From assembly GCA_001275005.1 (NCBI GenBank), contig JWZX01001687.1, forward strand, positions 1-22,919: a DNA stretch of 22,919 nt, read 5' to 3'. Each line of letters opens with the position of its first letter. Within the stretch, counting starts at the first letter, position 1. This document shows positions 15,801-22,919 of the stretch, in pieces. The notes beneath the pieces were generated by a model. That model saw only the letters and a list, made by a program, of their open reading frames with translations. It made no database searches and was not told where the DNA came from. The translations under genes were made by a program, and so were the position numbers. This DNA comes from Chrysochromulina tobinii (taxonomy: Eukaryota > Haptophyta > Prymnesiales > Chrysochromulinaceae).

Positions 15801-18440
15801 CAAATGTTCGTTGGAAGATTTGGCGCGTGCACCGACGAGAGCATCAAGGTCCGCGCCGAGTGCTACGAGCCTGGCTCCAAGCACGACCCTGCCGTCCTCG
15901 CCGGCGCCACCGCGCGGCTCGAGAAGATGAGGATGCTGGAGGATGCGGTGCCCACGACGGCGCCACCGCGCGGCTGGAGGATGCTGGAGGCGTTCGCCAC
16001 GCCGTCGTGGGCGCCGCCCGCGCCGCCATCCCCGCTTGCGCTCGCACTCTCGCCACCGCCGCCGCTGCTGTCGCCGCCGCTGTCGTCGCCGCCGCCGCTG
16101 CAAGAGCTCACCGAGGTGGAGCAGGAGCACGCCGCGTCCAATCGGAAGCAGCAGCAGCAGCAGGAGCAGCAGCAGCAGCAGCACGCTCCTTTGGCCAAGC
16201 AGCAGCAGCTCGAGCGCGGCCGTCGAATGAACGAGCGGCGTCAGGAGTTGCGCCACGGCGGCGCGGCGCGGCGGCAGCTCAAGGGCGGCGGCGGCGGCGA
16301 CGACAAGGAACTGCCGACAGAGTGGATCAACCCGCCCTATGGTTCCTTCGATGATTGGGGGCAGTCGATGATCATCCTGTACATCGCCGCGACAGGTGAT
16401 GGTTGGGAGGCCTTCATGTTTGCAGGCATGGATGCGACTGGCGTCGACATGGCGCCCGAGCGCAACGACTTCTCGGCCGTGGCCGTCTTCTTCCTGATGT
16501 GGATGCTCGTGGGTAACTTCGTGTCGATCAACCTCTTCGTGGGCTCGATCGTCGACAATTTCACGCGCATCAAGAAGGAGGACGACGGCTCGGCCACGAT
16601 GACGCCCGAGCAGACGCAGTGGGTCAACACGATCAAAGGCTCGAGCAGCGAGTATGCAAACAAGGCAGCGCGCAAGCCGCGCTGCGACTGCTGCGGCCTC
16701 CGCAACAGGGCCTTCGAGCTCGTCAACTCGCGCGCCTTCGAGTTCTTCGTCATGGGTGTCATCCTGACCAACACGTTTGGCATGACGCTTGATTTTTGGC
16801 GTGTCGAGGAGCATCCCAAGTACGATGAGTACTATGATGGGACCATGATGTGCTTCACCTACTTTTACTACGCCGAGTTCCTGATCAAGTTCTTTGCGCT
16901 CGGCTGCCATTACTTTGCCGACGGCTGGTGCCGCTTCGACTTCTTCCTCGTCAGCATCTCGGCGGTCGACCAGTTCGCCCCGCTGCTGCTCACGGTGCTA
17001 CCCGTCCCTCCCACGATGCTGCGGGTGCTGCGGGTGATGCGAGTCCTGCGCGTGCTGCGGCTGGTCAAGGAGCTCAAGGGGCTGCGCGACCTCGTGATGA
17101 CGCTCGTCATCTCCGTACCGGCACTCTTCAACGTCGGCTGCCTGCTCGGCCTCGTCATGTTCATGTACGCTGTGCTCGGGCTCAACGTCTTTACCTATGT
17201 GCAGCATAGCGGCGCGATTAGCGCGGACCGCAACTTTGAGTCCTTCGGCAACGCGATGCTGCTCCTCTTCCAGTGCCTCACGGGCGACGGCTGGTCAGAG
17301 ATCATGGACGACTCGATGATCACGGAGGAGCGCGGCTGCGACCCCCACCCAGCCGACGGCTCGCCCTCGGACTGCGGCTCGAAGCTCGCGCTGCCCTACT
17401 TCATGAGCTTCACAGTCATCGGCACGTTCGTGATGCTCAATTTGGTCGTCGCAGTCATCCTTGAGAACTTCACCTCGCTCGGCAGCGTCAACCCGAACCT
17501 GGTCTCGCCCGACGACATCCAGGACTTCAAGGCGCTCTGGGCGACGTTTGACCCCGACGCGAACGGCCTCATCCCCGCCAAGTTCCTGCCGGCGCTCGTG
17601 AAGCAGCTCAAGCCGCCCATTGGTATCATGGGCACGCCAGATGGCGCGACCAACGCGAAGGCCCTCCGCTTCTGCCTGTCGCTCGGCCTCACGCAGAGCA
17701 ACGGCGAGGTGAACTTCAAGATCGTGCTCGACGCGCTTATCAACAAGAACTACAAGGCGCAGAATGTGGACATCGAGGAGGATGTCAAGACGGCCAAGTC
17801 GCCCGCAGTGATTGAGGCCTTGGAGCTGCGCAGGCAGTACTCTGAGATCCCACTGAGCGCGGTGTCCGCCGGGCGCCTTAAGAATTCACTCACGCCGCGC
17901 CGTCGTGAGCTCTCGAAAGTCTTCGCCGAGGAGATCTTGCGCATGTTCATCCGGCGCAAGCGCAAGGCGTGGCTCAAGAACCCCAAGAGCCACCCGTCCT
18001 ACCGCGGGCCCGGCGCGTCGCCCAAGAAAGGCAAGAGCGTCGTCTTGAGCGAGAAGCCGGCGCCCGGTGCGGTGGACGAGTGGACTTCAGCCCGGGAACG
18101 AAGCGCACCAGTGCCTGCCGAATCGCGAGCTAGCAGCCGTACGCCCGCGGCGTCGGCACCGTCGCCTGCGCCGATCCCCGCGGCAATGCAGAGGGGAGCG
18201 GTACCCAAGCAGGACGCGGCAGCGGCGCCGCTGCCCAGGCAAGAGAGGGCAGCGCCGCCGCCTTCCAAGGGGCCGCCTTCACAGTCGAGCCGCGGGCCTT
18301 CACAAGGAGGGGGTCGCCCACAGGGGGTCTCGCAGGCGGATCGCCTACCGACGCCCGCCAAGCTTCCGCGGCCAACCGCTGGCCAGGCTGGTCAGGCTCC
18401 GCGACCCCCGAAGGACCGTGGCGGACGCCTTGACGCGTAG
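12801..18440 (+). CDS. Four-domain voltage-gated cation channel (Cav/Nav-like), 1879 aa
   Basis: An intronless frame from ATG 12801 to TAG 18438-18440, with a second TAG directly after. Four S1-S6 repeats are clear, roughly 97-475, 562-787, 849-1257 and 1312-1557. Each S4 has Arg/Lys every third residue: IRSVRALRPLRALKR, LRMLRLLRLLRLLK, LRILRVLRPLRLLAR and LRVLRVMRVLRVLRLVK. Each pore loop has its filter Trp: ITFDTWTD, IFTGGWVD, ATGDGWEA and LTGDGWSE. By eye the filter acidic positions are D431, G739, D1200 and D1496. After domain III comes MTPEQTQWVNTIK, as in Cav/Nav III-IV linkers. After domain IV come a degenerate EF-hand (1584-1595, no acidic residue at position 12) and a basic IQ-like helix (about 1708-1726). 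The last 130 residues are Pro/Ala-rich. The S5-pore loops of domains I and III are greatly enlarged, with polyglutamine. It probably conducts Ca2+ or Na+ across the plasma or flagellar membrane; selectivity is not certain. Confidence 0.97.
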   Translation: MSQGYYDYELRLHRELLKSVMSAHKENKEMNSAVDELELVLEEEKVYPGIERLTDRYPPSVVKGKSGWIYHSNAFGCLPPKSFVRRTAIYVVEAPIFDPFILLTIMCNCVTMAWASPLDPPGTRKEEILGHLEWVYLLIFTFELVTKMLAYGLIVHKHSYLRDPWCQLDFVVVSLAWLPILFPAIFGNMSAIRSVRALRPLRALKRVPGMPVLVGSILKSMPAMGNVAGLAGFILLVFGIVGMNLFKGVLHYRCADPAMLEDYPDIQVLTAGDEAAADEALDERRRLTASLLQAAPALGGVLLSRLVGPLVPLQRTDLADDLAEAQQQQQWWRQQQQQQPPPQPPQQQRNASASAAHARLRRSLKGGREEFISSHPQADYDSGTLCYADARICAEVGQICVYFDANPDGDTVSFDSVSRAMLPILQAITFDTWTDPMFYVMDAYSFAAWGYFIAIAILGGMFVVNLFLAVIFDEFMRAQATEEAVEDLTSGATEGGAPLDSARGEADDLTLLPMPHSPGGETGSKHCCTRLDGGDCCDCSPASDEGCCGWRYTLRQAMLSSTLGNISTFFVVFNLFLMCLPYAGQSKAYENDVEMASSVVTWIFIIEMFLKLLSMGCSEYWGDSWNVLDGIIVSISIVEIVITVLLADTGVNISFLRMLRLLRLLRLLKAWPGLYKIVMSFVKAIPQISNLCVLLFILMFIFALLGMQTFGGTAISEDSRWHFDYFYPAILTVFNIFTGGWVDAFQACSDEMGVLISTLYFVPALIIGFFIIMNLFVAILLEAFAGDEEEEGGDEGGDDEKKLELDVATGAEAETEVELIGPEPLEGVSLFCLGPANGFRQGCRWIAEHSIFDQFIILLIIASSVCLAIDVPRLDPDSELKAQLDRLNLIFTALFVLEMMLKIVAYGFLFTPKAYLKQGWNILDFFIVMISILGLLADIVPVFGKLKCLRILRVLRPLRLLARHPGMKILITSLIKTLPSVVEVFAVVFVFHVVFAIMGMQMFVGRFGACTDESIKVRAECYEPGSKHDPAVLAGATARLEKMRMLEDAVPTTAPPRGWRMLEAFATPSWAPPAPPSPLALALSPPPPLLSPPLSSPPPLQELTEVEQEHAASNRKQQQQQEQQQQQHAPLAKQQQLERGRRMNERRQELRHGGAARRQLKGGGGGDDKELPTEWINPPYGSFDDWGQSMIILYIAATGDGWEAFMFAGMDATGVDMAPERNDFSAVAVFFLMWMLVGNFVSINLFVGSIVDNFTRIKKEDDGSATMTPEQTQWVNTIKGSSSEYANKAARKPRCDCCGLRNRAFELVNSRAFEFFVMGVILTNTFGMTLDFWRVEEHPKYDEYYDGTMMCFTYFYYAEFLIKFFALGCHYFADGWCRFDFFLVSISAVDQFAPLLLTVLPVPPTMLRVLRVMRVLRVLRLVKELKGLRDLVMTLVISVPALFNVGCLLGLVMFMYAVLGLNVFTYVQHSGAISADRNFESFGNAMLLLFQCLTGDGWSEIMDDSMITEERGCDPHPADGSPSDCGSKLALPYFMSFTVIGTFVMLNLVVAVILENFTSLGSVNPNLVSPDDIQDFKALWATFDPDANGLIPAKFLPALVKQLKPPIGIMGTPDGATNAKALRFCLSLGLTQSNGEVNFKIVLDALINKNYKAQNVDIEEDVKTAKSPAVIEALELRRQYSEIPLSAVSAGRLKNSLTPRRRELSKVFAEEILRMFIRRKRKAWLKNPKSHPSYRGPGASPKKGKSVVLSEKPAPGAVDEWTSARERSAPVPAESRASSRTPAASAPSPAPIPAAMQRGAVPKQDAAAAPLPRQERAAPPPSKGPPSQSSRGPSQGGGRPQGVSQADRLPTPAKLPRPTAGQAGQAPRPPKDRGGRLDA
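13774..13853 (+). repeat. CAG-rich tract, polyglutamine in domain I pore loop
   Basis: Interrupted CAG runs encode Gln blocks broken by Trp, Arg and Pro (QQQQQWWR, then Q6, then a PPPQPPQQQ stretch). It lies in the extracellular S5-to-pore segment of domain I. The antisense frame reads as Leu/Cys-rich and is not a gene. Confidence 0.9.
16147..16212 (+). repeat. CAG-rich tract, polyglutamine in domain III pore loop
   Basis: CAG runs encode Q5-E-Q6-H, then KQQQLER, in the enlarged S5-to-pore segment of domain III. It mirrors the tract in domain I. Both inserts end in an Arg-rich stretch with a LKGG motif (RSLKGGREE in domain I, RQLKGGGGG in domain III). Confidence 0.9.
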
Positions 18441-18817
18441 TAGACGCCGCGCTTCTCGTCTTCAACGGAAAGTGTGTGCCGGGTGTGCGCGAGTGCGTGG
18501 ACGGCGACGCCACGCATGGCGCGCGCGTATTTACGTTGATATCGCATGGCACATGTACCGTATATAACCATAGCCTACTTTGTTGAGTATAACCTGTGGT
18601 TTTGATTGATGGTCGTTTGATGTTTCGCGCACCCGTTTCACGTCGTGCCACAGCGCCAGCGCCTGGAGGATGGACGATCACGATCGACGATGGCGCCGGC
18701 GCCCCGCGCTCATCTTCCAGTTCCCGACTCACACGCACGACCACGTAAATGCTCCCATGCGCCATGGAGGGGCACGCAGCAAAGTGCGAGCTCTTCTCTT
18801 CCCTCGAGCACCTAGGA
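18441..18817. other. Spacer between convergent genes
   Basis: This is the 3' region of the channel gene (+) and of the Gln-rich gene (-). An AT-richer patch (TATATAACC and TTGAGTATAACC, about 18558-18592) may contain 3'-end processing signals, but no canonical AATAAA is seen. No gene or structured RNA is recognised. Confidence 0.55.
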
Positions 18818-20887
18818 TCAGCGGCGCGCAAACTCTCCTTGCCGATTGAGCATGAAATTGGCGCCGGGCTCCTTGAGAGGCATGTACCCTTTCATAGGCG
18901 ATCGGTCGAAGACGACCTCATCAACGACCGACGTGGCCAGCTGGCGGCCGAAGTGGTCGTTCCCGTGCCCATCGACGCCACGCCCACGACGCAGCCTCTC
19001 GGGGCCGGGGTGGCGCTTTGGCAACCCTTTAGGCTCATCCGAGTGCGCGTCTGGCGGCACGTCTCCCGTAGCCATAGCCTGCTGCACTTGGGAGATTTGT
19101 GGCGGCGGCGGCGGTTGCGAGTACGCCGGGTGCGAGTAGTACTGCCCATCGTTGTTCTGTGCATACCCTTGCGCGCAGTCGGGGGTCTCCGAGTAGTGCA
19201 GCAGCCCAGGATGGTCTTCGTACTTTCGCGCCTTCACCTGCGGAGGCGGCGGATTCGGCTGTTCTGCGGTCGCCATGCCCCCCAACTCCCGAGCTCCAAC
19301 GTTCGTGCGCGCGGCACGCGTATCGGTGATCGCACGCTTACCCAGCTGTGGGGCGTCGGGTGGTGCGGGGAAGGCGAGCGCGTCGGGCTGCGGCAGGTTC
19401 GCGCCAAAGACGACCGACTCCGTGGCCGGCACGCGGCGCGCCGCCGCGGGCAGATTCTGGCGCCGCTGCTGATGCCATTGGGCCATCTCGAGGCCGCCCG
19501 CCTCGGCGTTGAATGGGAGGTGATGCTTCATCTGATCCGAGTTCGCGCGCTTGCCCATGTGCTCGTTGAGCTTGGGTACCGGACCTCCCCCATTTTTGGC
19601 TAACCCCATGAAGTAGCCCGGTACTTGGGGCAGGTGGGGCGCCTTCGGACCACCCCCCTCTTCGAAGACGGTCGAGGCGCCCCGCTTGCCCGAATGCTCG
19701 GTGTACTTGATCGGGTCGATCGCGCCATTGGTGCCAAACGAGATGTTCTTGGAGCACGAGGAGCGCCCCGCGTACGGGTTGTTCATGGCCGGGCTGGGAT
19801 CGGGCGGCCTACGCGGGTCGGGCTCCTGCAGCAGCTCAGACATCTGATGGGACTGACTCTGAGACTTGACTTGGAGCCCCGCATGCGTTGGGTCCTGGTT
19901 GCGTATCCGTCCAATGCCGAAGTCATCGGCGCGATGCAAGTTCTCATTGAGCCGATGGCCGCCGGGGTTGAGCTCGTGGTCCCCGAAAGCGAGCTGCGAG
20001 ATGCGCGCATTCCGCTTGTTCGCCTGCATGATCCGGTGGTCCTCAGCGGCAACCAGGGCAGCTCTTTGGAGGACTACGGGGTCGGTGGCGAGCACCACCT
20101 GCCGGTTGCGATGGGGTGCATGCAATCAGGAGGCTGAACCCGAGGCAATCGGATGCAATCAGAGGCCGACCCTAGGTCATCCGAGGCAATCAGGAGGGTG
20201 CCACACCTGCTGCTGATCGCGGTCGTTCAGGTACGAGTAGTTGGGGTCGGCGCCCAGGATGGCGCTCGAGGGCACGTAGCCCTCGGAGGCGAGCGCGCGC
20301 CGTGGCCGCCCCTGCGGCGGCGCGCGCCCCGGCTGCTGCTGCGGCTCGCCACCACCGGCGACGCTAAAGTGCTCGATGGCTGGCTTGTGCTGCAAATGCT
20401 GTTGGTGCTCGTGCTGCTGGTACTGCTGATACTGCTGCACGTAGTGCTGGTGGTGCTTCGCCTGCTGCTGCTGCTTGGAATTGAGCCCCACCTGGCCGTC
20501 TACGATCGCCGCCGCCGCGGAATCGTCCAAGACCACCTGCGATCTTTGCGCCGCCTGCTGGTGCGTCGGCTGAAGGCTTCGTCGCTGCGCGTGCTGATGC
20601 TGCTGCTGGAGCAGCTGCTCGTGCGTCGGCGGCGGTGCGGGAAGCAGCACAGCACGCATCTGGCCGTCGCGCATGACCTTCGGCCCGGCCTCATGCTCGC
20701 CGAACAAGCGAAAGAGGTCGCCCTCGCGCCGCATGTGGTCCTGGACCGTCGGCTGCGCGTATTCAGCAAACTGGCGGGCGTCCATTCCCCGGCGCGCATC
20801 GCCGACGGGGATCTGATACTGCGGACGGAACATCTGCGCGCGCTCGAGTTTATGCTGCAGCCCGCCCTGCCTCATTGGGGAGCCCAT
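18818..20887 (-). CDS. Gln/His-rich protein of unknown function, two exons
   Basis: Exon 1 is 20887-20207 and exon 2 is 20098-18818, joined in phase 0 after a CAG codon, giving 653 residues and ending in TGA. ATG 20887 has a strong context (ACCATGG). The first third is basic, then very Gln/His-rich (LLQQQHQHAQ, QQYQQYQQHEHQQHLQH). The second exon is Gly/Pro/Asn-rich and probably mostly disordered. It repeats short phrases: an FG core (LAFGDHE, ISFGTNG, VVFGANL) and a GKR phrase (HSGKRGAS, HMGKRANS, QLGKRAIT). Such evenly spaced short motifs suggest a scaffold with repeated binding sites, possibly cytoskeletal; this is speculation. No membrane segment or enzyme motif is seen. It is divergent from the VPS13-like gene, with 191 bp between the ATGs. 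Confidence 0.8.
20099..20206 (-). other. Intron of the Gln-rich gene (108 bp)
   Basis: On the minus strand the boundaries are CAGCAGCAG/GTGTGG and CAACCGGCAG/GTGGTG, phase 0 on both sides. Without splicing the frame would end nine codons later. Four GATTGC units occur: CTGATTGCCTCGGAT (20193-20179), CTGATTGCATCCGATTGCCTCGG (20162-20140, two units) and CTGATTGCATGC (20129-20118). They make up about half of the intron. Confidence 0.85.
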
Positions 20888-21078
20888 GGTCGAGATGGAC
20901 TGGTAGGCTGCTTGAGCCGAGCGCAAAGAGGAAGCGCACACACAACGCCCGACCGCCGACCGGTAAATGATCGAAACTCCTCACAACCCCTGCCCTGTTC
21001 CCTGCATGAGCAAAATCAATGAACCTCTACGTTTCCAGAGAACTCTCTTAGTGTGCGTTCATCAATTTCGTCATCATC
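20888..21078. promoter_or_regulatory. Divergent promoter region (191 bp)
   Basis: The space between the ATGs of the minus-strand Gln-rich gene (20887) and the plus-strand VPS13-like gene (21079) must hold both 5' UTRs and probably one bidirectional promoter. The region is less GC-rich than the flanking genes from about 20966 onward. No TATA box or known motif was identified with confidence. Confidence 0.5.
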
Positions 21079-22733
21079 ATGGTGGACGTCACCTCCTCGC
21101 CACTCTTCAAGATCGCGACGGGCGGCCTCGAGTCGTACGTGTACGAGCTGCTCACCAAGCGGCTGGGCAAGTGGATCCACGTTACGCGCGACCAGCTCAA
21201 TGTGTCCGGCTGGCAGGGAGAGATGGTCCTCGAACAGGTCTGCATCCGCGCGGACGCGCTGCGCTCGCTCTCGCTGCCGCTGCGGGTGCGCTCCGGCCAC
21301 GCCGCGCGCATCCGCGTGCGCATTCCGTGGCATGCGCTCCGCTCGGAGCCGATGGTGGTCGTGGTCGAGAATCTCACGCTGCATGTGGCCTATGCGCCCG
21401 GAGGCGGCAGTGGTTTCGACACAGTCGTCGCAGTCGACGCGGACGACGAGGGCGGCGGCACGGGCGGGCAGGGCGTCTCATACTTTGCGCGTATCGCGTT
21501 CATCCTCCTGCACAATGTGCAAGTGCGCGTGAGCCACGTGCGCGTCGAGGTGCACTTCGACGAAGAGGCGTGCGGCGTGACGACGACGACAGCGGCCAAT
21601 CTCGGCGGCGCAGCCGCCGGCGGCGCCACGCCCTCGCCGCGCGCCGGCGCCGCGGGTTTATTCACCATCGGGCTCGGCGCCGACCACGTGAGCATCCGAG
21701 CCGCCGACGCCGACTGGCAGCCCGGGTTCGTCTGGCCCGAGGCCGCGACCCTCCGCAGGCGCATCGAGGTCGGAGGGCTTTGGGCGACCTTTCGTCGCGT
21801 GGGCGCCATGGCGGTCGCAGCGGCCGTGCAGCGCCCTCAGTACGGGCAGACGGCGGCGCACGAGGACGGATCACTCAGTGCGTCGTGGCGGGCGAGTGCG
21901 GCGGCCGCTGCCACCCCTGTGGGCGGTGCCGCCGCAGCCCGTGCCCGTACGCCCGCCACGACGCCTGCGCCCGCCACGACGCCTGCGCCCGCCACGACGC
22001 CTACGCCCGCCACGACGCATGCGCCCGCCACGACGCATGCGCCCGCCACGACGCATGCGCCCGTCACGACGCCCGCCACTGCCATGAGCGGCGGCACCGC
22101 CCGCGGCGGCGCCTCGCCAGCGCCCACGGCGGCGGCGGCGGCGGCGACGCCCACACCCGTGCCGCCCGCGCCGGCGACGACACCATCAGCTCCATCGGAG
22201 GAGCTTGCTGCGCGTTGGTTTGCCGAAGGGGCCGCCGCGGCGGCCGCCGCCACCGCGGCGGCCGCCGAGTCAGAGGAGGCCATCAGGAGCACTCCGAGGC
22301 CATCAAGCGCCGAGTCGGACGAGGCCGCTCGGCACGCGCGACGGCGAGCGGATCAAGGCGGCGGCGCCCGAGACGGCGCGCAGGGTGGTGCGCTCGAGAC
22401 GGCGCTCGGTCCGGGCGAGAGCGTCTTGTTGAGCAGGTGCGATTCGAGGCTCTACCGATTGCATGCAGAGCGCCTGCTGAGCGCCTGCAGAGCGCCTGCA
22501 GAGTGCAATCCTGAGTGCATGCTGATTGCATGCTGATTGCATGCTGATTGCATCTTGATTGGCTCCCTCATCAGGTGCGACTCAACGATGCTCGTGCTCG
22601 GCGAGCTCGCTGACCCACCGAGCACGACGAGGACTCGCTGGCAGTTTTGGCTCTGGCTGCCGCTGCTGCGTGTTCGACTCGATGAGAGCCAGATGCGCGA
22701 TGTCCTCGGCGCGATACGCGCCGCCGTGGGCGC

Positions 22734-22769
<36 letters not shown>

Positions 22770-22919
22770 AGGTGGCGGCCAATTGCACCGCTTCGATGGC
22801 CGGATCTGGGAGTCGGAGGATGAGTCAGGATGGTGGGCGATGAGCGCCGGGCTGCTACGAGCGCTGCCTGGAAAGCGAGCACCTCCTCCGACGCCACCGA
22901 CGCCACCGCCACACCCCCC
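21079..22919 (+). CDS. VPS13-like chorein-N bridge lipid-transfer protein, 5' part
   Basis: Exon 1 is 21079-22436 and exon 2 starts at 22575 and runs off the window; about 567 residues are visible. ATG 21079 has A at -3 and G at +4. Residues 18-103 match the chorein N-terminal domain of VPS13/ATG2-type proteins: VYELLTKRLGKWIHV, LNVSGWQGEMVLEQVCIRADAL, LPLRVRSGHAARIRVRIPW, then VVVENLTLHV. Residues about 135-215 continue the extended domain (NVQVRVSHVRVEVHF, then FTIGLGADHVSIRAADADWQPGF). An Ala/Thr/Pro low-complexity region follows (about 270-430), containing an 18-bp tandem repeat. Exon 2 resumes globular sequence (WQFWLWLPLLRVRLDESQMRDVLGAIR), interrupted by polyglycine. Such proteins form hydrophobic grooves that carry lipids between membranes at contact sites. 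Full-length VPS13 has thousands of residues, so most of this gene lies beyond the window. Confidence 0.88.
21949..22080 (+). repeat. 18-bp tandem repeat, TPAPAT hexapeptide
   Basis: Six full copies (21961-22068) of an 18-bp unit are flanked by partial units (21949-21960 and 22069-22080). They encode TPAPAT twice, TPTPAT, THAPAT twice and THAPVT. The change from CCT to CAT at the same place in the last three full copies shows the array grew by local duplication. It is a coding repeat in the disordered linker of the VPS13-like protein. Confidence 0.95.
22437..22574 (+). other. Intron of the VPS13-like gene (138 bp)
   Basis: The boundaries are TTGAGCAG/GTGCGATTC and CCCTCATCAG/GTGCGACTC, splitting an Arg codon in phase 2. 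Joining them restores a frame open to the window end with VPS13-like sequence; without splicing the frame stops at 22536. Inside are GCGCCTGCAGA tandem units (about 22470-22502) and three 11-bp CTGATTGCATG units (22522-22554), plus ACCGATTGCATGC near 22454. The same 9-mer CAGGTGCGA spans both splice junctions. Confidence 0.85.
22738..22769 (+). repeat. (GGC)n repeat, polyglycine
   Basis: A pure GGC run encodes about ten Gly, extended by GGA/GGT codons, inside exon 2 of the VPS13-like gene. It interrupts otherwise conserved-looking sequence and is likely length-variable. Confidence 0.9.

Noticed and set aside
15432-16910. 492-aa open frame on the minus strand
   Set aside because: It is antisense to the channel, highly charged and Arg/His/Leu-rich, with no domain. 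The plus-strand channel frame is clearly the coding one.
21949-22080. CRISPR-like array
   Set aside because: The units are contiguous 18-bp coding tandems with no spacers, in a eukaryotic gene.
1-22919. tRNA, rRNA or transposase genes
   Set aside because: None was recognised by eye on either strand; no transposase or reverse-transcriptase motif appears in any frame.

Overview
The window looks like nuclear DNA of a unicellular alga, most likely a haptophyte or a pelagophyte-like stramenopile. This is inferred from the gene families and architecture; the sequence carries no marker gene that fixes the taxon. The DNA is GC-rich and genes are widely spaced. Introns are few, short (91, 108 and 138 bp) and GT-AG. 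The gene set is eukaryotic: a four-domain voltage-gated cation channel, VPS13-type chorein, F-box/WD40, RING-CH, ankyrin repeats and a deiodinase-type selenoprotein.

Layout. 1-1052 is low-complexity and repeat-rich with no convincing gene. 1053-1417 (+) is a possible first exon of an unknown protein. 1709-3194 (+) is a type II membrane glycosyltransferase family 2 enzyme with one intron. 3608-6250 (-) is an 880-aa ankyrin-repeat protein. 6669-6929 (+) is a doubtful small ORF. 7176-8636 (-) is an F-box/WD40 protein. 8963-9763 (-) is a deiodinase-like selenoprotein with an in-frame UGA, followed by a SECIS hairpin at 8825-8900. 10345-11277 (+) is a RING-CH/TPR protein. 11382-12275 (+) is an unrecognised multi-pass membrane protein. 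12801-18440 (+) is an intronless 1879-aa four-domain cation channel. 18818-20887 (-) is a glutamine-rich protein of unknown function with one intron. 21079-22919 (+) is the 5' part of a VPS13-like lipid-transfer protein gene that runs off the window.

The genes do not form a pathway or operon, as expected for a nuclear chromosome. Three of them (F-box/WD40, RING-CH/TPR and possibly the ankyrin protein with an F-box-like stretch) would fit ubiquitin ligation. The glycosyltransferase, the membrane protein, the channel and the VPS13-like protein act at membranes.

The most notable points are: (i) the selenoprotein, which standard gene calling would break into two ORFs, with a matching SECIS in its 3' UTR; (ii) a short repeated unit around CTGATTGCCTCGGAT shared by all three introns; (iii) a channel whose selectivity-filter positions read D/G/D/D by eye and whose pore turrets in domains I and III carry large polyglutamine inserts; (iv) several palindromes and inverted repeats confined to spacers.
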